Shown here piece after piece: positions 1-7,000 of a stretch of DNA of 64,000 nt; the first letter of the stretch is position 1; each line of letters starts with the position of its first letter. The translations under genes and the position numbers were made by a program. The notes beneath the pieces were generated by a model. That model ran no database searches. It saw nothing but the letters and a program-made list of their open reading frames with translations, and was not told the DNA's origin. This stretch comes from CAWCKS01 sp963763485 (lineage in GTDB: Bacteria > Pseudomonadota > Alphaproteobacteria > Rhizobiales > Xanthobacteraceae): NCBI GenBank assembly GCA_963763485.1, contig CAVXOW010000007.1:372001-436000 (forward strand), given 5' to 3'.

Positions 1-265
1 CGCCGGCGTCGTCCATCGGCATGCCGAACTTGGTGGCGAGCACGATGTCCTTGCGCTTGTCGCCGAGCACCTCGCCCATCGCGGTCTCCGAGCCGCCACG
101 ATTGCCGTAGACATCGGCCGTGTCGAACAGGGTGATGCCGAGGTCGATCGCCTTGAAGATCACCTTGCGGGTGCCTTCGATGTCGACGCGCTGGCCGAAA
201 TTGTTGCAACCGATGCCGACCGCCGAGACGCGAAGGCCTGAGTTGCCGAGATTGCGAATTTCCAT
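1..265 (-). CDS. Aldo/keto reductase, N-terminal part (gene runs off the left edge)
   Basis: The reading frame starts with ATG at 265 and is still open at base 1, so only about 88 N-terminal residues are present. The protein begins MEIRNLGNSGLRVSAVGIG, the usual first strand of the aldo/keto reductase barrel. The catalytic residues of the family are visible: the Asp and Tyr in 'DTADVYG' and the Lys in 'ATKFGMP'. Members are NADPH-dependent cytosolic oxidoreductases of broad substrate range; the substrate cannot be told from this fragment. No upstream partner is visible on this strand. Confidence 0.9.
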   Translation of the reverse strand, partial: MEIRNLGNSGLRVSAVGIGCNNFGQRVDIEGTRKVIFKAIDLGITLFDTADVYGNRGGSETAMGEVLGDKRKDIVLATKFGMPMDDAG

Positions 266-421
266 GGACCTGTCCCTCTGGCTGTTGTTGCAGTTGTTCT
301 TGCTTGGTCGATCCAGCGCGATTTTGGGAGATCGCCGCGACCGCATGGCGAGTGGCATCGATGGGCTCAAAACCCCGCCAATCCTACAATCTTCCGCAGC
401 GCGGGCAATGATGTCGGCTGG

Positions 422-1291
422 CTAGATCGAGGCCGGGACTGCATCGATGTCGCTGCCGGCATCGCCTGCCGTCTGCGCGGGCTGCGCATTGCGAAGCGCT
501 CCGACCGTCATGCGGCGTACCGCGGCTTCGGCGCTGCGCGCGATTTCCTTGCGGTCTGCGCTGACGCCATAGGCGACGGGCTCGCCCCAGCTCGCGACAA
601 CGTCGATCGCACCGGAGCGCAGCACACCAATCAGATGCGGAATGAGATCAATATCGCCGTACCAGGAGACGCGCTCGCGCGAGGCGCGGCCGATCGGCAG
701 GCCGCTCAAGCCGACATAGGCGAGCGACAGCGGCTGCACGGTGACGGTGTCGTGGTGCGTGGAACGCGCAATGGTGTGATGCACTGCGCCGATCAGGGCC
801 GAGCGAAATGGCAGGGTGCGGTTGCCGTCGCCTGAGGTCCCCTCGGCGAACAGCACGACCGCGTCGCCGCCGAGCAGGCGCTCCGCAATCTCCTGTGTCG
901 CCGCGCCGGTCTTGTGGCGCCGCTCGCGGTCGATGAACACCGAGCGCTGCAGCTTGGCGAGCTGCCCGAACAGCGGCCAGGTCGCGACTTCCCGCTTTGC
1001 GATGAACACCGCAGGCGTCAGCGCCGTGATGACGACGATGTCGAGCCACGAGGCGTGATTGGCCAGAATGAGGAGCGGAAACTCCGGCGAGCGCCGCCCG
1101 ATCTGGCGCACGCGAATCCCGATCACCGCGCACAGGATGCGGTGGTACCAGTGCGGGATGACGCGCTGGATCGGTAGGCGGAAGACGAGACCGACGAGCT
1201 GGAACGGCAGGAGGACCAGCGTCAGCGTGAGGAAGGCAATAGCGATCAGGATGACGCGGATCATGAAGTTCAATGGCAACCAGGCCGGCAC
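422..1291 (-). CDS. 1-acyl-sn-glycerol-3-phosphate acyltransferase (PlsC family)
   Basis: The 289-residue product has an N-terminal hydrophobic segment (about residues 10-37) followed by the acyltransferase signature: the HX4D motif as 'NHASWLD' at about 78-84 and the glycerophosphate-binding 'FAEGTS' at about 148-153. The family transfers an acyl chain to lysophosphatidic acid at the inner membrane during phospholipid synthesis; whether this copy makes phosphatidate or an aminolipid cannot be decided from sequence. The GTG start at 1291 is chosen because AGGAGC lies just upstream; an internal Met at residue 10 is an alternative. Length is normal for the family. Confidence 0.88.
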   Translation of the reverse strand: MPAWLPLNFMIRVILIAIAFLTLTLVLLPFQLVGLVFRLPIQRVIPHWYHRILCAVIGIRVRQIGRRSPEFPLLILANHASWLDIVVITALTPAVFIAKREVATWPLFGQLAKLQRSVFIDRERRHKTGAATQEIAERLLGGDAVVLFAEGTSGDGNRTLPFRSALIGAVHHTIARSTHHDTVTVQPLSLAYVGLSGLPIGRASRERVSWYGDIDLIPHLIGVLRSGAIDVVASWGEPVAYGVSADRKEIARSAEAAVRRMTVGALRNAQPAQTAGDAGSDIDAVPASI

Positions 1292-1506
1292 GCGCTCCTA
1301 TAGGGAGCTTTGCGGCATTGCGAAAGACCAAACTCGGCGGGAAAACGGTGACAGATGCCCCAAAAAAGGTGCGGCCCCGGTCAGACGCGGCGACTGACGG
1401 GGACCGCTGGGGGCGCCATGCGGACGGGGTGCGATTGGCGCGGGCGTACGTCTAGAACGTGTTTGTTACGCCGCGATGACGCCACAAGTTGTCCACAGCC
1501 CGCCGC
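1292..1506. other. Short gap without a gene
   Basis: Between plsC and the small membrane protein genes I see no convincing reading frame with a ribosome-binding site and no clear terminator. It presumably carries the plsC promoter, which reads leftward. Confidence 0.4.
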
Positions 1507-1653
1507 TCAACGATGCAACGACCGCGTACCAACGGCCGCCGGCTCGCTCAACGGCAGGTCGATGCCGCGAGCAGAACTCGCGAGCAGCAATATAGCCGTG
1601 AGCACGATCGCAGCGGCGAGCGTCACCGCCACGAGAACCACCGAGCCTTTCAT
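1507..1653 (-). CDS. Small single-pass membrane protein (48 aa), second of a tandem pair
   Basis: The 48-residue frame starts MKGSVVLVAVTLAAAIVL and is almost entirely one hydrophobic segment followed by a short polar tail. It lies 13 bases downstream of another tiny membrane-protein frame on the same strand, so the two are probably one transcript. I do not recognise a family. The start is the ATG that directly precedes the hydrophobic helix; longer versions of the frame have a Cys/Arg-rich out-of-character N-terminus. Confidence 0.5.
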   Translation of the reverse strand: MKGSVVLVAVTLAAAIVLTAILLLASSARGIDLPLSEPAAVGTRSLHR

Positions 1654-1666
1654 CGCTCCGTGGGTG

Positions 1667-1843
1667 TCAGAGCATGTGCCCTGGTGCACGCAACACTTCA
1701 ACCGAGAGCATCGTGAGCGCGACCAACAACGATAGCGACAACGCGCCCGCCGCAAACAGCGCGGCGAAGGCTTCCGAGGTCTGTGCGAGTGTGCGGCCGG
1801 CTCCGGTGTCGAAACCGGGAGCGTCTTGCAATGGCCCGATCAT
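1667..1843 (-). CDS. Small single-pass membrane protein (58 aa), first of a tandem pair
   Basis: The frame encodes about 58 residues with one clear transmembrane stretch in the second half (around 'FAALFAAGALSLSLLVALTML'). AAGGA lies upstream of the ATG at 1843; another ATG at 1853-1855 overlaps that AAGGA and is a less likely start. An exact TTAA-N7-TTAA site lies about 150 bases upstream at 1989-2003. Function is unknown; the pairing with a second tiny membrane protein suggests a small two-component membrane unit. Confidence 0.5.
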   Translation of the reverse strand: MIGPLQDAPGFDTGAGRTLAQTSEAFAALFAAGALSLSLLVALTMLSVEVLRAPGHML

Positions 1844-1988
1844 GGCGAAAGTCATCCTTGAAAGATTCTTGAGGGTAGCCCACCCGACGAATCAGTGCGT
1901 GATGAAAGGATGTGAAAATTTCCGGGCCGCGCGTTGTCCGGAATTCTGGCGCGCAGCGTCGAAACTGCGGCGAAAGCGAGACAAATGG

Positions 1989-2003
1989 TTAATGAAGTCT
2001 TAA
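1989..2003. promoter_or_regulatory. Candidate CtrA-type box TTAA-N7-TTAA
   Basis: The sequence TTAATGAAGTCTTAA matches the TTAA-N7-TTAA recognition pattern of the alphaproteobacterial cell-cycle regulator CtrA at all eight fixed positions. It lies just past the stop codon of the GST gene and upstream of the tandem small membrane-protein genes, which read leftward. Binding is inferred only. Confidence 0.4.
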
Positions 2004-2006
2004 AGG

Positions 2007-2654
2007 CTATTCGCCGGCGGCGACCTGCTGCGTAATAGCGGCGTCGGGTTGCCAGTCCATCGGCACGTAGTCAGGTTCCCGCTCGATCCGCCGCAGCCAC
2101 GCGCGGATCGCGGGAAACGACTCGAGGTCGAAGTCGCATTGATGCGCCAGATGCGCATATGCGTAGAGCGCGATGTCGGCCACGGTGACATGACCGGCGG
2201 CGAAGTAGTCGTGGCTCTTCAGGTGATCGTCCATCACCTGCAGCGCGCGATAGCCCCGCTCCATCCAGTCTTCGATCGAGTTGGCGTGCAACTCGCGCCC
2301 GCCCTTGACCAGCGACAGCCAGAAGTAGGCGGCGCCAATGTTGGGTTCGAGCGCGTGCTGCTCGAAGAACATCCATTGCAGCGCGTCGGCGCGGTCCATG
2401 CGGTGGTCGGGCGCGAGCGACGTTCCTTGCGCGACGTACCAGAGAATCGCGTTGGACTCCGCGAGATAGCGTCCGGGCGTCAATTCCAGCAGCGGCACCT
2501 GTCCGCTCGGATTCTTCTTCAGGAAGTCCGGCGTCCGGCTCTCGCCCTGCAGAATGTCGATTTCGATCAGGCGATACGACTCACGCAGCAAGGCGAGCGC
2601 AAGGCGCACCTTGTAACTGTTGCCGGAGCGCTGCATCGAATAGAGCGTCAACAT
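2007..2654 (-). CDS. Glutathione S-transferase family protein
   Basis: The product (about 215 residues) begins MLTLYSMQRSGNSYKVRLAL, the thioredoxin-like N-terminal domain with Ser in the glutathione-activating region. 'GQVPLLEL' carries the cis-proline and 'LAESNAILWYVA' the ESxAI glutathione-binding motif. An all-helical C-terminal domain follows. It conjugates glutathione or acts in stress detoxification in the cytosol; substrate unknown. A start at 2723 would add 23 residues that do not fit the family, so the ATG at 2654 is preferred. Confidence 0.88.
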   Translation of the reverse strand: MLTLYSMQRSGNSYKVRLALALLRESYRLIEIDILQGESRTPDFLKKNPSGQVPLLELTPGRYLAESNAILWYVAQGTSLAPDHRMDRADALQWMFFEQHALEPNIGAAYFWLSLVKGGRELHANSIEDWMERGYRALQVMDDHLKSHDYFAAGHVTVADIALYAYAHLAHQCDFDLESFPAIRAWLRRIEREPDYVPMDWQPDAAITQQVAAGE

Positions 2655-2784
2655 TCTCTGAGAAGCCCCACCGGAGACGAAAGAAACACGAGAGACACGG
2701 TCGCGCGTTTCGCGAAGCGACATCGTCGTGATGGGAGCATGGGGTTGCCGCGTGTCTTCTTCAAGTCTGCCGCGTGATCACGAT

Positions 2785-4041
2785 TTAAAAAGAGTTGAAA
2801 TGATGCAGTGCGGCGAAGCTGTTTGGAAGAACTTGCTTCGATCGCGTGTCGGTGATCGCGCGCATCATCGTGATGGTGAACATAGCGACCAGCGTCAGCA
2901 GCCCGAACGGCACGCCCGAAGCGGACATGATCGTGCGCGCAAGCAGCGGCATGATCCAGGCAATCGCCAGCACCGTCGCCTCGTAGGGATGGAAGCCTCG
3001 CACAAAGCCGTGGCGGGCAAGGAAGGCGATCGCGACGCCGAGCACCACGAGATCGTAATCGAGCACATAAGGCGTTGCGAGCAGGCAGGCGATCGCAAGC
3101 GCGGCGGCCTTGAGCTCGAACGCCGCGGCGCTGCGCCACAGCCAGACGATGCTGGCTGCGACTGCAAGCGTCAGCGCGAACTGCACGCCGTAGGCAAGCG
3201 GAACGCTCGCGCCCCACATCCGTACCGCCGAGAAGATCGACTGAATCTTCTCCCAGCCGGTGCCGCCCTGCTCGAGCACGACCGACTGCGTGAACGCAGT
3301 GGAAGCCTGGAAGGCGCGCCACACATCGGTGCCGAGGATGACGACGCTGAGCGCGATCGAGATGGCGACGGTCGCAGCAGCAGTCGCGATCGTGATCCAG
3401 CGTTTGCCGGCCAGCAGGGCGAGCGGAATCAACAGACCGAATTGCGGCTTGTAGGCGAGCAGGCCGATCAGTACACCGGCGAGCGCCGGCCGTCGCTCCA
3501 TCACCTGTAGTGCGCCACCAAGCAATGCTGCGGTAAAGAAGCCGTTCTGGCCGTGCCCGATATTGACGAACACCGCGGGGAAGGCGGTGGCGACAAGCAC
3601 GGTCAGCGGCCTCGGCAGAATCGCCCGGATCGCTGCGAGGTAGGCTGGCAGGCTCAGTACCATCCACAGCAGCAAGCCGAAAGCGTAGGGCACCGTGGCG
3701 ACGAGTGCGGCGATCGCAAAGAAGAACGGCGGGTAGTGCCAGCCGAAGAAGGGAACATCGCGCCCGAACACGGCGCGCTCCGCGGCATGCTGCAGGGGCG
3801 GGTCATAGGCGTCGGCAGCGTGGCCGCGCAGCGCCAGCGTGCCTGCGGCGTACACGTTGGAGAAATCGGTGCCGACCGGCTTGCCGTTGCGATCGATCAA
3901 GCCGTCGGAGCTGATGATCCAGGTGCCAAGAATCGCGACCGCGAGCCCGAGCATGATGATGCTGTAGGCACGGACGCGACCAGGCGTGACCCAGTCGCCG
4001 GTCCTGACGTGATCGAGCAGACGGTGCCAGCGAACGTTCAC
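2785..4041 (-). CDS. GT87-type (DUF2029) polytopic membrane glycosyltransferase-like protein
   Basis: The 418-residue protein has about ten hydrophobic segments and, between the first two, the polar loop 'GTDFSNVYAAG' with further acidic residues. This loop after the first helix is characteristic of polyprenyl-phosphate-sugar-dependent GT-C mannosyltransferases (GT87/DUF2029). 'GWHYPPFFF' and 'AYKPQFG' are further family-like motifs. It would act in the inner membrane, transferring a sugar from a lipid carrier to an unknown acceptor. The start is a GTG at 4041. A near-match CtrA box lies about 50 bases upstream. Confidence 0.8.
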   Translation of the reverse strand: MNVRWHRLLDHVRTGDWVTPGRVRAYSIIMLGLAVAILGTWIISSDGLIDRNGKPVGTDFSNVYAAGTLALRGHAADAYDPPLQHAAERAVFGRDVPFFGWHYPPFFFAIAALVATVPYAFGLLLWMVLSLPAYLAAIRAILPRPLTVLVATAFPAVFVNIGHGQNGFFTAALLGGALQVMERRPALAGVLIGLLAYKPQFGLLIPLALLAGKRWITIATAAATVAISIALSVVILGTDVWRAFQASTAFTQSVVLEQGGTGWEKIQSIFSAVRMWGASVPLAYGVQFALTLAVAASIVWLWRSAAAFELKAAALAIACLLATPYVLDYDLVVLGVAIAFLARHGFVRGFHPYEATVLAIAWIMPLLARTIMSASGVPFGLLTLVAMFTITMMRAITDTRSKQVLPNSFAALHHFNSF

Positions 4042-4089
4042 AGCGCTCTCAGCTTTTCGGATGTTTCGCGGCAGCCTAGGCGCTCGATT

Positions 4090-4104
4090 TTAATGTTTCG
4101 TTAG
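4090..4104. promoter_or_regulatory. Near-match CtrA-type box (TTAA-N7-TTAG)
   Basis: TTAATGTTTCGTTAG matches seven of the eight fixed positions of TTAA-N7-TTAA. It lies in the divergent region between the GT87-type gene (leftward, start 4041) and the aminotransferase gene (rightward, start 4252). A single mismatch makes this weaker than the sites at 1989 and 17,874. Confidence 0.2.
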
Positions 4105-4251
4105 TGAGGCGGAATCCCGCTAGCGGAACAGAATTCTTGCAGTGCAGCGCGCCTGCCCTTAGTGTGCTCGCCGCGTCAAACAGCGTGTGCCGAATCGCGC
4201 TGTTTTGCGTGTCATTCCCGATCAATCCCGTTCAATCATCAGGAGACTGTG

Positions 4252-5454
4252 ATGCCGTTTCTGTCTGCCGCCTTGGCCCGCGTGAAGCCGTCCGCGACTG
4301 TCGCGGTCACGGATAAAGCGCGCGCGCTGAAAGCGGCGGGACGCAACGTTATCGGTCTCGGCGCCGGCGAGCCGGATTTTGATACGCCGGCGAACGTGAA
4401 GCAGGCCGCAATCCGCGCGATCGAAGCCGGCAAGACCAAGTACACCGACGTTGGCGGTATCCCCGAGTTGAAGGACGCGATCATCGCGAAGTTCAAGCGA
4501 GAGAACGGCCTGACCTACAAGCGCGACCAGATCATCATCTCAACCGGTGGCAAGCAGGTGCTGTACAACGCACTGATGGCGACTATCAATCCGGGCGACG
4601 AGGTCATCATCCCCGCGCCCTATTGGGTGAGCTATCCCGAGATGGTGCTGCTTGCCGGCGGCGAGCCCGTGCATATCGTGTGCCCGGCCGAGCAGGGCTT
4701 CAAGCTGCAGCCGGCCGCGCTCGAGAAGGCGATCACGCCGAAGACCAAGTGGATCATCCTGAACTCGCCGTCGAATCCGACGGGCGCGGCCTACACCCGT
4801 GACGAGCTGAAAGCGATCACCGACGTGCTGGTGCGGCATCCGCATGTCTGGGTCATGACCGACGACATGTATGAGCATCTCGTCTATGACGGGTTCCGCT
4901 TCACGACGCCGGCCGAGGTTGAGCCACGGCTCTACGAGCGCACCTTAACCGTAAACGGCGTCTCAAAAGCCTACTCGATGACGGGGTGGCGCATCGGCTA
5001 TGCCGGCGGTGCTTCGGAGCTGATCACGGCGATGACGACGATCCAGTCGCAGGCGACGCACGCGCCCTCGACGATCTCGCAGTGGGCTGCCGTCGAAGCG
5101 CTCAATGGGCCGCAGGATTTCATTCCGGAGAACGCTGGAATCTTCAAGGAGCGGCGCGACCTTGTTGTTGGAATGCTCAACCAGGCGAACGGCATCAACT
5201 GCCCGCGCCCTGAGGGCGCATTCTACGTCTTCCCCTCGTGCGCCGGCACGATCGGCAAGACCGCGCCGTCGGGCAAAAGGCTGGAGAACGACCAGGACTT
5301 CGTCACCGAGCTCTTGGAGGCGGAGGGCGTCGCCGTGGTGCAGGGCTCGGCATTCGGCCTCGGACCCGCGTTTCGGATCTCGTATGCCGCAAGCCTTGCC
5401 GATCTCGAGGAAGCCTGCAAACGCATTCAGCGCTTTTGCGGCAATCTGAAGTAG
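4252..5454 (+). CDS. Pyridoxal-phosphate-dependent aspartate aminotransferase (class I)
   Basis: The 400-residue product has the class I aminotransferase fold: substrate-loop 'GAGEPDFDTP' near the N-terminus, 'NSPSNPTGAAY' in the middle, the PLP-lysine motif 'NGVSKAYSMTGWRIGYAGG', and a C-terminal 'FRISYAAS' with the carboxylate-binding Arg. It transfers the amino group between aspartate (or a related amino acid) and 2-oxoglutarate. AGGAGA lies seven bases upstream of the ATG at 4252, which fixes the start; an in-frame start at 4162 would add a Cys-rich leader unlike the family. A hairpin at 5487-5519 probably ends transcription. Confidence 0.92.
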   Translation: MPFLSAALARVKPSATVAVTDKARALKAAGRNVIGLGAGEPDFDTPANVKQAAIRAIEAGKTKYTDVGGIPELKDAIIAKFKRENGLTYKRDQIIISTGGKQVLYNALMATINPGDEVIIPAPYWVSYPEMVLLAGGEPVHIVCPAEQGFKLQPAALEKAITPKTKWIILNSPSNPTGAAYTRDELKAITDVLVRHPHVWVMTDDMYEHLVYDGFRFTTPAEVEPRLYERTLTVNGVSKAYSMTGWRIGYAGGASELITAMTTIQSQATHAPSTISQWAAVEALNGPQDFIPENAGIFKERRDLVVGMLNQANGINCPRPEGAFYVFPSCAGTIGKTAPSGKRLENDQDFVTELLEAEGVAVVQGSAFGLGPAFRISYAASLADLEEACKRIQRFCGNLK

Positions 5455-5486
5455 CTTTTCAGAAGCGGCAAAACTATGCCATACAA

Positions 5487-5519
5487 CGGCGCGACTTGAG
5501 GCTCATTCAAGTCGCACCG
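5487..5519 (+). terminator. Likely terminator of the aminotransferase gene
   Basis: GCGACTTGA (5491-5499) pairs perfectly with TCAAGTCGC (5507-5515) around a seven-base loop, and CGG/CCG extend the stem after one mismatch. A short T run follows. It lies about 35 bases after the stop codon. Confidence 0.5.
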
Positions 5520-5560
5520 TTTGTGCTGGCCCGCATCACAACCACTGCCGGAGATTTCTG

Positions 5561-6037
5561 ATGACCCGTTTCTCGACGCTGGCCGTTGCGGCCGCCGCGA
5601 CTCTCGCCGGATCGTTTGCCGTCGCCCAGCAGCCGCAGCGCGTCCAGGTCGGCGTGCTCGAATGCCGCGGCGGGGCGAGCGTTGGCTTCATCGTCGGTTC
5701 GGTCACTAATCTGAGCTGCGTGCTGCGCGCCGAGGGGCGCCCCGACGACTTCTACGTCGCGCGCATTCAAAAGGTCGGCGTCGACCTCGGCATCACTGAG
5801 CAGTCGGCGCTGGCCTGGGGCGTGTTCGCGCCGGTTGGCCGGCTCGGGCCGGGCGATCTCGCCGGCAGCTACGGCGGCGCGCAGAGCAGCGCGTCGGCCG
5901 GCGTCGGCGTCGGCGCGAACTGGCTCTATGGCGGCTCCGGCAATTCGGTCGCGCTGCAGCCGCTGAGCGTGCAGGGACAGGTCGGCTTAAGCGTTGCGGC
6001 TGGCCTGGAGTCGCTGGAACTGCGTCCGGGCCGCTGA
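5561..6037 (+). CDS. DUF992 secreted protein, copy 1
   Basis: The 158-residue protein has a cleavable signal peptide ending 'GSFAVAQQ' and then a DUF992-type body. It contains 'VGVLECRGGASVGFIVGS', a second conserved Cys in 'NLSCV', the 'KVGVDLGIT' strand, and the ending 'VALQPLSVQGQVGLSVAAGL'. The two Cys could form a disulphide. DUF992 proteins are exported proteins of unknown function common in Bradyrhizobium relatives. A paralogue follows at 6176 after a terminator-like hairpin, so the two are a tandem duplication that may be transcribed separately. Confidence 0.85.
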   Translation: MTRFSTLAVAAAATLAGSFAVAQQPQRVQVGVLECRGGASVGFIVGSVTNLSCVLRAEGRPDDFYVARIQKVGVDLGITEQSALAWGVFAPVGRLGPGDLAGSYGGAQSSASAGVGVGANWLYGGSGNSVALQPLSVQGQVGLSVAAGLESLELRPGR

Positions 6038-6076
6038 AGGCGGTCGATCCCTTGCGATAAAGTGATCGGACGGGCG

Positions 6077-6103
6077 GCGATCATGCGCTTGTGGCATGAT
6101 CGC
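6077..6103 (+). terminator. Perfect 10-bp hairpin between the DUF992 genes
   Basis: GCGATCATGC (6077-6086) and GCATGATCGC (6094-6103) form a perfect stem with a seven-base loop. Only a short T run follows, so it may be an intrinsic terminator of copy 1 or an attenuator before copy 2. Confidence 0.4.
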
Positions 6104-6125
6104 GCATTTGCTCTATCGACGCTAT

Positions 6126-6155
6126 CCTTCCACAAGTTTGCCTTCCACAAGTTTG
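6126..6155. repeat. Perfect 15-bp tandem duplication
   Basis: CCTTCCACAAGTTTG occurs twice head to tail (6126-6140 and 6141-6155), about 20 bases upstream of the second DUF992 gene. It lies in the 5' leader or promoter of that gene. Confidence 0.9.
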
Positions 6156-6175
6156 AAACAGGTCTGGAGCCTCCC

Positions 6176-6661
6176 ATGTCTCGCGTCTCGTCCGTGGTCG
6201 CCATCGCTGCTTGCTTGTTCCTCGGATCCGCCGGCGTCGCTTCGGCCCAGCAATCGCCGCTGGTTGCAGCCGGCACGCTGGAGTGCAAGGGCGGTCCGAG
6301 CGTCGGCTTTGTCGTCGGCTCAGAAACCAATCTGACTTGCCTCTATCACCGCCCGCGTCATCGTCACCCGGCCGCTTACGTGGCGATCGTGCATCGTGCC
6401 GGCGTCGATCTCGGTGTGACCAACACCTGGGCCCTTGCGTGGGACGTCATGACGCCAACCGGTCGCGTGCCGCGCAGCGGGCTCGCCGGCAGTTATGGCG
6501 GCGCCGGTTCGAGCATCTCGATCGGCGGCGGCGCCGCTTCGAACGCGGTCGTCGGTGGCCCGGGCAACGCGGTGTCGTTGCAGCCGCGTCCGGTCAACGG
6601 CGTGACGGGGCTCGCGCTGGCCTTCGGTTTCCAGGGCATGGATATCAAGGCGGGACGTTAA
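6176..6661 (+). CDS. DUF992 secreted protein, copy 2
   Basis: This 161-residue paralogue of the preceding gene starts MSRVSSVVAIAACLFLGS with a signal peptide ending 'ASAQQ'. It repeats the DUF992 pattern: 'GTLECKGGPSVGFVVGS', 'NLTCLYH', 'RAGVDLGVT', 'VSLQPRPVNGVTGLALA'. An insertion 'RPRHRHP' after the second Cys, His/Arg rich, is absent from copy 1 and might bind metal. The start at 6176 is preferred to 6062 because it begins the signal peptide. Function unknown. Confidence 0.85.
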   Translation: MSRVSSVVAIAACLFLGSAGVASAQQSPLVAAGTLECKGGPSVGFVVGSETNLTCLYHRPRHRHPAAYVAIVHRAGVDLGVTNTWALAWDVMTPTGRVPRSGLAGSYGGAGSSISIGGGAASNAVVGGPGNAVSLQPRPVNGVTGLALAFGFQGMDIKAGR

Positions 6662-6692
6662 TCTGAAATCTGACGTTTTCAGGCAAGCGATC

Positions 6693-6727
6693 GCGCCCGG
6701 TTCCGCAACGGTGGTGCCGGGCGCTTT
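6693..6727 (+). terminator. Likely terminator after DUF992 copy 2
   Basis: GCGCCCGG (6693-6700) pairs with CCGGGCGC (6717-6724) across a 16-base loop and is followed by TTT. It lies about 30 bases after the stop codon at 6661. Confidence 0.45.
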
Positions 6728-7000
6728 GCGTTGGGAGCAATCTATCAGAAAGTTGAGTGGTCGCATTTTGCCGCAGCGCGGTCTTCCGTGAGTCGCGCTG
6801 CATTTGCCTTGCCAAACCGCGAAGAGACTGAAACGATATCTCCGCCGACCCGCAGGAGCGCTTTCTGCCAAGTGGGATACGGTAACGCGAATGGACGGCG
6901 CTCCAATTCGAATTGGAGGATTTTCTGGCGGCGACCTTGTAACACCACTGCGCCGGAAAGTGCTCTCGACGGGCCGTGCTCCAGATGAGGAGACGGCGAA
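6728..7000. other. Intergenic region upstream of the EF-G-like gene
   Basis: About 270 bases without a supported gene. GGAGACGG, just before the ATG at 7001, is the ribosome-binding site of the next gene. I see no clear structured RNA or repeat. Confidence 0.4.
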
